Of a stretch of DNA of 64,000 bases, positions 40,885-49,750 are shown in pieces. Made by a program: the position numbers and the translations under genes. This DNA is from JAACFF01 sp963807975 (GTDB taxonomy: Bacteria > Chloroflexota > Anaerolineae > Promineifilales > Promineifilaceae), in NCBI GenBank assembly GCA_963807975.1, contig CAWEDV010000001.1, positions 124,001 to 188,000 of the forward strand, written 5' to 3'. The notes beneath the pieces were generated by a model. It saw only the letters and a program-made list of their open reading frames with translations. It was not told where the DNA came from and made no database searches. Position 1 is the stretch's first letter. Every line of letters begins with the position of its first letter.

Positions 40885-41107
40885 CTTCCCCACCCTCGTT
40901 CCAAAGGCCAATTGCCTACAATCCCCTCTTCGTTTTTACTTTGAGTGGAGTTTTTTATGTGCGTTAATTACTATGCGAATAATTTATATGTGCGCAAAAT
41001 GAGCCGCTCTCTGAATCGCAGGTTAGTGTATTCATATAGATGGAGAGCAACCTTGTATAATTCTGACCCGAAGAGGAACTTGCAGCCATAAACTGCGACC
41101 CGCTAAT

Positions 41108-43264
41108 ATGCGACATATACTCCTTCTGACCTTATTCGGCCTACTACTTGTGGCATGCAGCCAGCCTTCCACTGCAGACATTTCTCCCAACATAGCAGCA
41201 ACAGTTGAAGCAGAACTGGCAATTGAGACTAGGGCTATAGATCCTACGGACGCCTTACTATCCGGGTCAACCCCAGTGTCTTTTTCGCCAACGCCGCTTC
41301 CTGAAGCTCTGCTGGGCAATGCCGGGCTCCAATATGATGAAGCGCTCTTCGGCAAATATCTGGGGGGCGAGAAACGTCTTGGAGATGCTGCTGGGAAGCA
41401 TCTTGCTCAACCGGAGCACATTTCTTTTGGCTTCGATGGCGGCGATCGCTTCCATTCTGCAGAAGTAAATATTTATCCACTAGATCATTACATGGCTATA
41501 TCGAAAGAAGCAGCAGGGCATATCTCCATGTTGGAGGAAATGCTGCTTCGTAAACCAGCGCAAATTACATCCCCCCTACCACTTTATCCGGAACCTGCCT
41601 ACGCGATCAGTTTTGCCTCTGACCCGATTTATGTCAACTTTAGCGAGGGCACGGGAATTCAATTCACGACCATTGTCGAGGCTGCGGGAGAGGAGACGGC
41701 CGTTCACGCGTTTCAGGGCATCAGCAGTGACAAGAAATTCTTGATCACTGCTATTGTACCCAGTAGGGCAAATATCACTGTAAAGGGGCAAAATGGGGAG
41801 GATGGTGGGACCCTATCGCCAGTTGCCGACCGTGCAGCCTTTTTGAAGACCCAACTTGCGGAAGATAGCAAAGAGATTGCCGTGGTGATGGGATCTTTAT
41901 CTTTGGGACCGGACGAAGCGTTTCCTTCAGCGGCTCCCCCTGCATACTTTTCAATTCCCGGCGTCCTATTGGCTTACGATCCATCCCTAACAGGCGAGCC
42001 GACGGCGCAAAAAGAACCACCGGTATATGTGGCGAGGGACGGCACGGCTACCTATTTGTCCGGTGTTCCAGACGCTATTCATATTTCGTTTGAAGATGAA
42101 AGTCAAGACACGCCTGAGGCCATACTTACCATACAACCAGTACGGGGCGCGACGGGGCAGTTTTATGCCAGTGTTCCTGATGAGCAGAAGAAGCGAGTTA
42201 CCGCGATAGAGCAAGAATTCAGCCGCGCAGCAGAACCTATTGAAACCGAAACAAAAGCTGATGACAGCCTCGATCGTCCACTATCTTTCCCAAGCGGAAG
42301 CGGCAAACGCAGCATTCAGCCCGGCAGCGCCGATGACGACGCGGCCTATTTGTATGAGTTTGAAGGGGTAACACAAGATGGACGGTACTATGTACGTTAC
42401 AGCCGTTCTCTACCGGTTTCCAATACTATTGAAGTTACTTTATTGGCTTCTGAATCGAAAGAATCAGCGGAATTGATTACTTTATTGGCAGAGCTGGACC
42501 AGATGATGCAATCCCTGGTAATCCATACAACGGCGAGTGCTGACTCTTCTCTTCCTAGCAACGCACCCGACTGCAACCAAGATGCGCAATTTATTGAAGA
42601 TATCACAATTCCCGATCATACCATCATCGAACGGGGCCAGCCGTTTAGAAAAACATGGCTGATTCGCAATACTGGCAGCTGCACCTGGACCCCTGCCTAC
42701 CAGATTGTTTTCGCCGGTGGCAATCCCATGTCTTGGGGAAAAGCGAGCGTGATTGGTGTCGTAGGCCCGGGAGAGGAAACGGAAATCGGCGTTGAGATCA
42801 TTTCTCCCGAAATACCGGGAAATTATCATGCCTGGTGGCAGCTTGCGGACGACATGGGCAACCCTTTCGGCACTTACTATTATGCGTTGTTTGAATCACC
42901 GGAACCGGCAACAGAAATCCCCGGGTACGGAGTGGTTGAAGGAGATATTGGATATCCTGCAGGCGGAGTGCCGGCGTTAACTATCTATTTTATGGCCACC
43001 GACGGCAGCCAGCGTTTCGCTCTCGAGACCGAAGACGGTTGGACCCGATACGCCAATGAATTACCTGTGGGGGAGTATCTCATTTTTGCCCGGGTTGCTG
43101 GAGACGAAAGCGATTCAGGTGGTGGTTATACGGAATCCGCAAAATGTGATATGATCTGTGACGATCACAGCTTGATCCCTGTGGTTATTGAGGAAGCGAA
43201 GACAACACGCGATATCAACATCTTGGACTGGTATGCCCCTTCTGGTAGTTTCCCGCTACCATAA
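41108..43264 (+). CDS. Lipoprotein with C-terminal NBR1-like Ig domain
   Basis: A 718-residue exported lipoprotein. The signal peptide LLLTLFGLLLVAC ends in a lipobox whose Cys (residue 17) would be lipidated. Residues 20-480 form a large unassigned extracytoplasmic region. Residues about 490-600 match the NBR1 FW-type Ig domain (RKTWLIRNTGSCTWTP, GPGEETEIGVEIISPEIPG, HAWWQLAD), which is frequent in Chloroflexota surface proteins. The last 115 residues look like a carboxypeptidase-regulatory-like beta domain (GVVEGDIGYPAGGVPALTI). It may be a surface adhesion or binding protein. A TATAAT at 41056-41061 is a possible -10 without a good -35. Confidence 0.82.
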   Translation: MRHILLLTLFGLLLVACSQPSTADISPNIAATVEAELAIETRAIDPTDALLSGSTPVSFSPTPLPEALLGNAGLQYDEALFGKYLGGEKRLGDAAGKHLAQPEHISFGFDGGDRFHSAEVNIYPLDHYMAISKEAAGHISMLEEMLLRKPAQITSPLPLYPEPAYAISFASDPIYVNFSEGTGIQFTTIVEAAGEETAVHAFQGISSDKKFLITAIVPSRANITVKGQNGEDGGTLSPVADRAAFLKTQLAEDSKEIAVVMGSLSLGPDEAFPSAAPPAYFSIPGVLLAYDPSLTGEPTAQKEPPVYVARDGTATYLSGVPDAIHISFEDESQDTPEAILTIQPVRGATGQFYASVPDEQKKRVTAIEQEFSRAAEPIETETKADDSLDRPLSFPSGSGKRSIQPGSADDDAAYLYEFEGVTQDGRYYVRYSRSLPVSNTIEVTLLASESKESAELITLLAELDQMMQSLVIHTTASADSSLPSNAPDCNQDAQFIEDITIPDHTIIERGQPFRKTWLIRNTGSCTWTPAYQIVFAGGNPMSWGKASVIGVVGPGEETEIGVEIISPEIPGNYHAWWQLADDMGNPFGTYYYALFESPEPATEIPGYGVVEGDIGYPAGGVPALTIYFMATDGSQRFALETEDGWTRYANELPVGEYLIFARVAGDESDSGGGYTESAKCDMICDDHSLIPVVIEEAKTTRDINILDWYAPSGSFPLP

Positions 43265-43375
43265 TTGCTTGCAAAGCAGCGCAACAAAAATCCGACCTCG
43301 AAATGAAGCCGGATATTGTTTATTCGATAAAGTGTCAGGGAGGGAAGAGATTAACCAACTCCCGGCTCCCATTTG

Positions 43376-43798
43376 TTAAAGTCCGAGCAGTTGTTTCTTC
43401 TTGGCCGCGAATTCTTCGTCGGTAATAATACCCTGCTTGTGCAGCTCTCCGAGACGCCCTAGTTCTTCTAGGTAGTCATCCTGAGAATCCTGCTCTTCAA
43501 CGTAATCCCATTCTTCGTCACTCATTTCCTCGGCATCGATGTCGAGATCGTCCATCGCTTGCTCGAGTTCCTCATCGGTAAGTTCTTCAGCCTTTTTACC
43601 CGTTTGCTCTTCGACTCGCTCGACATCTCGCTTGCTAAGCTTGTAGGCACCCAGAGCAACTAGCCCGCCGACGAGTATTATGCGACGTCTTCTGCGCCGG
43701 CGCCGCCGCCGGCGCATTCTGGCAACCATGCGGCGCGCCATGCGTCGGGCCATCATCGCCCCGCGCGCACGGCCCCTTCCTCTACCACCTCGTCTCAT
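43376..43798 (-). CDS. SHOCT-domain protein with poly-arginine membrane-anchor region
   Basis: A 140-residue protein. The first 40 residues are extremely basic, with a run of eleven Arg just before a short hydrophobic helix (IILVGGLVALGAYKL). A strongly acidic middle follows (about residues 60-110). The last 31 residues (LEELGRLGELHKQGIITDEEFAAKK) are a typical SHOCT domain, a short C-terminal oligomerisation module. GGAGG before the ATG at 43798 fixes the start; a longer frame to 43894 is not supported. The charged halves suggest nucleic-acid or membrane-surface binding and self-association. The function is unknown. Confidence 0.78.
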   Translation of the reverse strand: MRRGGRGRGRARGAMMARRMARRMVARMRRRRRRRRRRRIILVGGLVALGAYKLSKRDVERVEEQTGKKAEELTDEELEQAMDDLDIDAEEMSDEEWDYVEEQDSQDDYLEELGRLGELHKQGIITDEEFAAKKKQLLGL

Positions 43799-43830
43799 AT
43801 CGCTACCTCCAATTGACTGTTGGACAACAT

Positions 43831-43842
43831 TTGATATATCAA
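43831..43842. promoter_or_regulatory. Palindrome TTGATATATCAA in divergent promoter region
   Basis: A perfect 12-base palindrome lies between the divergent SHOCT and rRNA methyltransferase genes, 33 bases from the SHOCT ATG. It is placed where an operator would control both, but no regulator can be named. Confidence 0.3.
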
Positions 43843-43893
43843 CTTGATTATAACATGGGGAATTAACAGATGCCGAACTTATAAGCGTGAACA

Positions 43894-43902
43894 TGCTATA
43901 AT
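43894..43902 (+). promoter_or_regulatory. Extended -10 promoter of the rRNA methyltransferase gene
   Basis: TGCTATAAT is a perfect extended -10 element; the -35 is weak, as is usual for this class. Transcription would start near 43909, leaving a short leader with GGGAAGGAAG before the ATG at 43925. Confidence 0.55.
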
Positions 43903-43924
43903 CCAGCGGGAAGGAAGAAAAAAT

Positions 43925-45055
43925 ATGAATCAGTATACTCTAATAGCCTCTACCCGTTTTGGAATGGAGATGGTGGCGAAAAACGAGCTCAGAGTGCTCG
44001 GCTTCCGAGATATCCACGGATCAGATGGCAAAGTTGAGTTTAAGGCGGCGCTGAGCGAAGTTCCCAAGGCGAATATCTGGCTACGTTCCGTGGAACGTGT
44101 TTTCCTAAAAATGGGTGAATTTCCGGCACTTAGTTTTGACGATCTCTTTGAACAGACGAAAGCGCTACCATGGGAGAATTTTATCACGCGTGCAGGCAGC
44201 GTAATTGTACTGGCCAAAGCCCTCAAATCCACCTTGCAGAGCGATCGATCGTGCCAATCCATCGTCAAGAAAGCAATTGTGGAACGGCTCAAAGAGAAGT
44301 ACCATGTAGAATGGTTGGAGGAATCTGGCCCTGTGTTTACGGTGCAGGTTTCTATTTTGAAGGATCAGGCGGTGTTGGCACTAGACAGTTCAGGGCCGGG
44401 TTTGCACAAGCGTGGCTACCGGGAACAGGCAGGAGAAGCGCCACTCAAAGAGACGTTAGCCGCGGGGCTTGTGCTTCTTAGCCGCTGGAGAGGGAACGAG
44501 CTCTTGATCGACCCAATGTGTGGATCGGGCACCATCGCGATTGAGGCAGCAATGATTGGGCGCAATATGGCTCCAGGAATTCGGCGTCAATTTGCGGCCG
44601 AATCGTGGGAATTAATTGAGGAAAGCGTCTGGAATGATGCACGAGCCGAGGCAAGGAGCCTGATAAATCGAGATGCAGATCTGACGATTTTGGGATCGGA
44701 TATTAACGCCGCGGGCATTCGGGACTGTAAGAGGAATGCGCGCACTGCCTACGTGTACGACGATATCAGATTTGAGCAAAAAGATATTCATGATCTTTGG
44801 ATTGACCGCCAGTATGGTTCTTTAATCAGCAATCCGCCATACGGGCGGCGCATGTCCCAGTTAACTGATCTGAACCAGGTGTACCTGACGATAAACAAAG
44901 CTTTTCGCAAGAAAAAGGGGTGGTCGGTATATATTCTGACCGCCGACAGCATGTTCCCCAAGTATTTTAAGCGTGCTCGCCCGGACCGGGTAAGAAAAAT
45001 GTACAACGGCCGTATCCGCGTCAACTATTATCAATACTACGGGGAAAAGGGTTGA
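43925..45055 (+). CDS. THUMP-domain 23S rRNA (guanine-N2) methyltransferase, RlmL-like
   Basis: A 376-residue SAM-dependent RNA methyltransferase. Residues about 45-155 are the THUMP RNA-binding domain. The catalytic domain contains the SAM motif DPMCGSGTIAIEAAMIGRNMAPG and the amino-methylase motif NPPYGRRM. Length and domain order match the RlmL N-terminal half and Bacillus YpsC, which make m2G at position 2445 of 23S rRNA. The ATG at 43925 follows a good Shine-Dalgarno and matches family starts (MNQYTLIASTRFGME); a longer frame lies upstream of the likely transcript start. Confidence 0.9.
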   Translation: MNQYTLIASTRFGMEMVAKNELRVLGFRDIHGSDGKVEFKAALSEVPKANIWLRSVERVFLKMGEFPALSFDDLFEQTKALPWENFITRAGSVIVLAKALKSTLQSDRSCQSIVKKAIVERLKEKYHVEWLEESGPVFTVQVSILKDQAVLALDSSGPGLHKRGYREQAGEAPLKETLAAGLVLLSRWRGNELLIDPMCGSGTIAIEAAMIGRNMAPGIRRQFAAESWELIEESVWNDARAEARSLINRDADLTILGSDINAAGIRDCKRNARTAYVYDDIRFEQKDIHDLWIDRQYGSLISNPPYGRRMSQLTDLNQVYLTINKAFRKKKGWSVYILTADSMFPKYFKRARPDRVRKMYNGRIRVNYYQYYGEKG

Positions 45056-45153
45056 TTCGGACTGCTAGATCGTTTTTCTTGCAGATCAAGCGTTTTTGAT
45101 GCTGCATAAATAATCCTGACCAAGAGATCAGGAACACCACATGGAGGAAAATC

Positions 45154-45495
45154 ATGGCTATTGCTAGTTTTGAAGCGAGTACCTATGATGTACGCTTAGC
45201 CAAGAAGTTGGATGCCCAAGTTGACGGCAGCCTAATCCAATATCATGCGCTCATATCTTGTCGTGGAAGCGGGTATACACTGGCGATCTATTTTCTCACA
45301 GACCAGAGTTATGTCCCCAACAATACGTTTGATGTCACACTTAAAAGGGGTACGATATATCTACCGCTAGATCAGTACCCGGTTTATATCGATCTGCTGC
45401 GCAATGAAGGCCCAGTGTACTGCTTTCTCAACAGTAGCTACCCTCTGCAGAACGGGCTTTACACAGGAGCCGAGCCTGTTGGAGAGGGCGAGTAG
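45154..45495 (+). CDS. Small unknown protein
   Basis: A 113-residue protein with GGAGG eight bases before the ATG. It has alternating polar and aromatic residues that suggest a compact beta-sheet fold, two Cys, no signal peptide and no membrane helix. The upstream leader contains a six-base-arm hairpin (TCCTGA/TCAGGA). I recognise no family. It lies between the rRNA methyltransferase and an SDR gene, with gaps of about 100 bases on each side, so it is probably its own unit. Confidence 0.6.
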   Translation: MAIASFEASTYDVRLAKKLDAQVDGSLIQYHALISCRGSGYTLAIYFLTDQSYVPNNTFDVTLKRGTIYLPLDQYPVYIDLLRNEGPVYCFLNSSYPLQNGLYTGAEPVGEGE

Positions 45496-45591
45496 GTTTC
45501 CGATTTTGTTCACATTCTTTCGTGCGTTGCGCTACAATTAACAAGAAGCAATTTCTATATCTTCGTTAGGAAATCAGAAGAAGGACAAAAA

Positions 45592-46296
45592 ATGACAGAA
45601 CGAAAAACGGCCGTGGTTACGGCTGCGGGCAAAGGTATAGGGGCCGCTGTGGCGCGCGAATTGGCAGCCAACGGATATGATCTTGTGTTAATGTCTAATT
45701 CGGGCGGCGCAGAAGCGCAGGCAGCCGAATTGGGAGGCAAAGCGATAACGGGATCGGTAACGGAAACGGCCGATCTACAGAAATTGGTAGACCTTGCTAT
45801 GAAGGAATACGGCAGAATCGATGCCGTGGTCAATAATACGGGACATCCAGCCAAAGGAGCGCTGTTGGAGATTGACGATGAAGCGTGGCATACGGGTCTC
45901 GATCTCCTGCTGCTCAACGTCATCCGAATGGCGCGGCTGGTCACGCCGATCATGCAGAAGCAAGGGGGGGGTGCGATCGTCAATATATCCACGTTCGCAG
46001 CCTTCGAGCCCTCATCCGCGTTCCCAGTGTCGAGCAGTCTGCGCGCCGCTTTGGCCGGTTTCTGCAAGATCTATGCAGATCAATACGCGCCGGAAGGAAT
46101 TCGCATGAATAACCTCCTTCCGGGATACATGGACAACTATCCAGAATCAGCGGAGATCGTAGGTCAAATCCCTACCGGTCGCTATGCTAAGGTAAGCGAA
46201 ATCGCCAAGAGTGCTCGTTTCTTGCTTGAGGATGATTCGGGCTACATAACCGGACAGAATATTCGCGCTGATGGCGGGATCACCCGCTCTGTTTAG
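45592..46296 (+). CDS. SDR-family protein with replaced catalytic Tyr and Lys
   Basis: A 234-residue Rossmann-fold protein. The nucleotide-binding motif AAGKGIGAAVAREL and the NNTG strand are present, as is Ser in NISTFAAFEP. The expected Tyr-x-x-x-Lys is replaced: the aligned segment is SSSLRAALAGF, with Ser and Arg at the Tyr and Lys positions. The C-terminus is normal (IRMNNLLPGYMDN and DDSGYITGQNIRADGG). It may be an unusual reductase or a cofactor-binding protein without classical activity. An FAD-dependent oxidoreductase gene follows 36 bases later. Confidence 0.85.
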   Translation: MTERKTAVVTAAGKGIGAAVARELAANGYDLVLMSNSGGAEAQAAELGGKAITGSVTETADLQKLVDLAMKEYGRIDAVVNNTGHPAKGALLEIDDEAWHTGLDLLLLNVIRMARLVTPIMQKQGGGAIVNISTFAAFEPSSAFPVSSSLRAALAGFCKIYADQYAPEGIRMNNLLPGYMDNYPESAEIVGQIPTGRYAKVSEIAKSARFLLEDDSGYITGQNIRADGGITRSV

Positions 46297-46332
46297 CGCC
46301 ATTCCAATTGTGAAATAAGGACCGCGATCGAA

Positions 46333-47511
46333 ATGAGCGGACAATATGACGTAATTCTGACGGGGGGCGGCGTGATGGGCTGCGCCGCGGCTTATTATCT
46401 TTTACAGGCAGATAATCGACTGCGCGTGGCCATAATCGAGCGCGATCCAACTTACGAACGAGCCTCAACACCGCTGTCCGATGGCAACATCCGCATTCAG
46501 TTCAATATCAAAGAGAATATACAGATCTCACAGTATGGACTGCAAGTCCTGGACCGTTTCGCCGAGGAAATGGCCGTGGGAGAGATAGTCCCAGATGCCG
46601 CTTTTCGCCGGCAAGGGAATCTTTTTCTGTTTAATGAAAGTGGAAAGGAAGCTGCCGAACTCGGCCTTGCGCTCCAGCGAGAGCTTGGCTGTGATGTCGA
46701 GTTACTGGTACCAGCCGAGATTAACAAAAGATTCCCTCTTATAGATGCAGGCAGCTTGGCTGGTGGGACATTCGGTCGCAATGAGGGAACCATGGACCCT
46801 CACGCCTTCCTGCAAGCATACAAGAACAAAGCGATATCTCTAGGTGCAGCATATTTGAAAGAAGAAGCAGCTTCCCTGAATGTGAGTGATGGAGCTGTCC
46901 AGGGCGTTACACTCAAGTCTGGCACAGTAATCAAGGCGCCGGTAGTGGTCAACAGCGCAGGTGCCTGGATCAACAAGCTGGCAGAAACGGCAGGCTTCCA
47001 ACTGCCGGTCACCCCAGTGAAGCGACAAGTATTTGTGTTAGAAACTGCGTCTGAGCCAGGACAAATATATCCACTCATTGTGTTCCCATCCGGCTTGTAT
47101 CTCATACAAGAACATGGGGGACAATTCTTATGCGGCAAATCGCTGGAAGATGACCCTATAACAGACAGTGATTTTAGCTGGAGCCACCAGCATTTTGAGG
47201 AACAACTTTGGCCGGAATTGGTTGACTATTTGCCATCATTTGACCGGCTGAAACTTGTAAGCGGTTGGGCCGGACTGTATGCTGTCAATACATTTGATGG
47301 AAACGCTATTTTGGGGCCCTGGCCAGGTCTGGAAGGACTGCACCTTATGGGTGGCTTTTCAGGTCACGGACTCCAACAGGCACCCGCTGCCGGCCGGTAC
47401 ATCGCCGAACTAATCCTTGGCCGCTCACTCAGTCTTGATCTTTCAATTTTCTCACCTCTGCGAATATTGGAAAACCGGCCTGCTTTCGAAAATCCAAGCC
47501 GGCTGGTATAG
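46333..47511 (+). CDS. FAD-dependent oxidoreductase (DAO family)
   Basis: A 392-residue flavoprotein of the glycine/sarcosine oxidase-like DAO family. The FAD motif GGGVMGCAAAYYLL is near the N-terminus. A second nucleotide-contact motif VVNSAGAWINKLA appears near residue 205, and the C-terminal GLHLMGGFSGHGLQQAPAAG closes the FAD site. It probably oxidises a secondary or amino-acid amine. AAGGA precedes the ATG. It lies directly behind the divergent SDR gene, suggesting a shared pathway. Confidence 0.9.
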   Translation: MSGQYDVILTGGGVMGCAAAYYLLQADNRLRVAIIERDPTYERASTPLSDGNIRIQFNIKENIQISQYGLQVLDRFAEEMAVGEIVPDAAFRRQGNLFLFNESGKEAAELGLALQRELGCDVELLVPAEINKRFPLIDAGSLAGGTFGRNEGTMDPHAFLQAYKNKAISLGAAYLKEEAASLNVSDGAVQGVTLKSGTVIKAPVVVNSAGAWINKLAETAGFQLPVTPVKRQVFVLETASEPGQIYPLIVFPSGLYLIQEHGGQFLCGKSLEDDPITDSDFSWSHQHFEEQLWPELVDYLPSFDRLKLVSGWAGLYAVNTFDGNAILGPWPGLEGLHLMGGFSGHGLQQAPAAGRYIAELILGRSLSLDLSIFSPLRILENRPAFENPSRLV

Positions 47512-47578
47512 CCTTATCTGGTTGCAGATAATAAGAAATCATGATTGGCATTTGCCAGCAAAAGAGAAGAAATAAGGA

Positions 47579-48052
47579 ATGGAACAGGAATTGCAAATTA
47601 CGCTAAAAGAAATTACCGAAGATAGCCTGTGGTCAATACTAGACCTGGAAGTTGAAGAGGAACAAAAGAAATATGTTGCCTCCAATGCAGTCTCGATCGC
47701 GGAGGCGCATTATTCTGAATATGCTTGGGTTCGGGCTATTTATGCCGGCGAGGAGCCAGTGGGGTTTGTCTTGCTCTACATTGACGAAGAGGAAGCAGAA
47801 TATGATTTATGGCGGATGATGATCGATAAGAACCACCAGCGTGAAGGATATGGGGGCCAGGCACTGGAAGAAATTATCAAACACATAAAGTCACTGCCCG
47901 ATGCCGAGGAATTGACGTTAAGCTACCTGCCTGGCAACGGGGATCCAGCTCCATTTTTCGCCCAGTTTGGCTTTGAAGACTGTGACGAATGGGTGGAAGA
48001 CGAAAAGATCCTGACCCTGAATCTAATGAACGATGGGTCTTCTGAGGATTAG
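47579..48052 (+). CDS. GNAT acetyltransferase, spermine/spermidine-like
   Basis: A 157-residue N-acetyltransferase. The acetyl-CoA loop HQREGYGGQALEEI follows strand WRMMIDKN. The N-terminus ITLKEITEDSLWSILDLEVEEEQ resembles the BltD/PaiA-like polyamine acetyltransferases, which use an acidic substrate pocket. The substrate cannot be fixed from sequence. It starts 67 bases after the FAD oxidoreductase and is followed by an MFS exporter. Confidence 0.87.
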   Translation: MEQELQITLKEITEDSLWSILDLEVEEEQKKYVASNAVSIAEAHYSEYAWVRAIYAGEEPVGFVLLYIDEEEAEYDLWRMMIDKNHQREGYGGQALEEIIKHIKSLPDAEELTLSYLPGNGDPAPFFAQFGFEDCDEWVEDEKILTLNLMNDGSSED

Positions 48053-48095
48053 CATTGTGAGCTGACCGAGACCTAAAACGATCACGGTCAAATCC

Positions 48096-49325
48096 ATGCA
48101 AATCTACTTATCGCTCCTTCGCCGTCGCCCTCAGTATCGCAATCTATGGCTGGCGGCGGTGATCAGTTTCGCTGGTGACTGGTTCAACACTATCGCCTCG
48201 GTAATACTTGTCAACCGCTATACCGATTCAACGACGGCGGTGGGCTTGCTTTTCATAGCCAGAGCGCTGCCCCCATTTTTGCTAAGCCCAGTGGCTGGTG
48301 TCGTCGCGGACCGCTTCAATAGACGGGCGATTCTGATCGCTACGGATCTACTACGTGGACTCGTCGTTCTGGGATTCCTGTTCGTGGCCAATACGGGGCA
48401 AGCGTGGTTGATCTATGCCTTAACCATTGCCCAGTTTGTGATCTCCTCATTTTTTCAACCGGCGCGCGCGGCAATTTTGCCTTCGCTGGTAGAAGGCGGC
48501 GGCGAATTGCTCACGGCAAATACCCTCTCAAGTGTTACCTGGTCGGCGATGCTGACGCTCGGGGCGGCGGCTGGAGGCGTTGTGGCCGGTGTTTTTGGCG
48601 TTGAAACAGCCATCATTGTTGATTCCGCGTCCTTTTTCCTTTCCGCTTTTTTTGTATGGCGCATACAGGCAGTGGCAAAGGGTGAGAACGAATCCCAAAG
48701 CGATAGTGGCTGGCGAGATTTTATCGATGGCGCAATGTACTTACGAAATCGACCACGAACCTTTATAACCAGCTGTGTGAAAGGTCTGACGCAGTTTGGC
48801 AGTCCTGATATTATGATTGCCGTCTATGCGGCATCTGTTTTCCCACTAGGTCGAGACGGTGCCCTGACTCTGGGCTGGTTGTATGCAGCAGGTGGGATCG
48901 GAGCTGTGCTGGGGCCACTGGCAGCTAACCGCCTCGGCGACAGCTCTCGGCGGTGGCTGATCGTCGGCATCGCCCTGGGATTTCTATTGGTCGGCGTGGG
49001 GTGGCTCCTTTTCGGCTGGGCTCCACTACTGCCCGTCGCCGTCCTGGCAATGCTCATCCGCCATATGGGTGGTTCAATTAATTGGACCTATAGCACGGTT
49101 TTGCTTCAACGCAAGGTTGAAGACCGCTATCTGGGCCGTGTCTTTGCTTTTGATATGGCCCTATTTACCTTGGCGATGGCCTTATCGGTCTGGCTGAGCG
49201 GAATAATATTGGATAACAGCAGTTTATCGGCCCGACAATTGTCATATCTTCTGGCTTTGGCCAGCATTCTTCCCCTTCTGCCCTGGTTATGGGCCAACCG
49301 GGATCAACTTAAACAGCAAATTTAG
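48096..49325 (+). CDS. MFS exporter of the EntS/MFS_3 type
   Basis: A 409-residue transporter with twelve hydrophobic segments. The N-terminal phrase RRPQYRNLWLAAVISFAGDWFNTIASVILV and the loop AGVVADRFNRRAIL are typical of the MFS_3 group that includes enterobactin and macrolide exporters. The DNA-level start ATG at 48096 has no Shine-Dalgarno. Neighbouring acetyltransferase genes on both sides suggest a resistance or small-molecule detoxification set. Confidence 0.88.
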   Translation: MQIYLSLLRRRPQYRNLWLAAVISFAGDWFNTIASVILVNRYTDSTTAVGLLFIARALPPFLLSPVAGVVADRFNRRAILIATDLLRGLVVLGFLFVANTGQAWLIYALTIAQFVISSFFQPARAAILPSLVEGGGELLTANTLSSVTWSAMLTLGAAAGGVVAGVFGVETAIIVDSASFFLSAFFVWRIQAVAKGENESQSDSGWRDFIDGAMYLRNRPRTFITSCVKGLTQFGSPDIMIAVYAASVFPLGRDGALTLGWLYAAGGIGAVLGPLAANRLGDSSRRWLIVGIALGFLLVGVGWLLFGWAPLLPVAVLAMLIRHMGGSINWTYSTVLLQRKVEDRYLGRVFAFDMALFTLAMALSVWLSGIILDNSSLSARQLSYLLALASILPLLPWLWANRDQLKQQI

Positions 49326-49339
49326 GAGTAGATTGTCTT

Positions 49340-49750
49340 ATGGCTGGCGACGTGAACTACGAGAAAGATTTGTCGCAAATCGATTGGCAGGAAATGAAGC
49401 GCGTTTTGGTCGAGGACAGTTTTGATAACGGCCGAACACCGGACCAGCTTCAGCGCTCTTTTCTGAACAGTTTTGCCGCGGTGGTCGCCTATTTGGACGG
49501 CCGGATCATTGGCACAGCCCGTGTGCTATCGGACGGCGTTTGCAATGCCTATCTGGTCGATGTATGGACCTATTCGCCCTTCCGAAGGCGAGGAATCGCA
49601 CGCCAGATGATTGAGGACATGCTGGCGGATTTGTCCGGGCAACACGTCTACCTCTTCACGGACGACCTGCCCGACTTTTACCGCAAGCTAGGCTTTGTTG
49701 AGCGCGGTATTGGCATGGAGACGCTCGTAGGCCGCTGGCTAGAAAATTAA
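49340..49750 (+). CDS. GNAT acetyltransferase
   Basis: A 136-residue acetyltransferase. The acetyl-CoA-binding motif SPFRRRGIARQMIEDML and the strand YLVDVWTY are present, followed by the usual C-terminal FYRKLGFVERG. GGAG lies about ten bases before the ATG. It begins 14 bases after the MFS exporter stop, so the two form an operon. Its stop codon overlaps the convergent calcium/proton exchanger stop by four bases. Confidence 0.87.
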   Translation: MAGDVNYEKDLSQIDWQEMKRVLVEDSFDNGRTPDQLQRSFLNSFAAVVAYLDGRIIGTARVLSDGVCNAYLVDVWTYSPFRRRGIARQMIEDMLADLSGQHVYLFTDDLPDFYRKLGFVERGIGMETLVGRWLEN

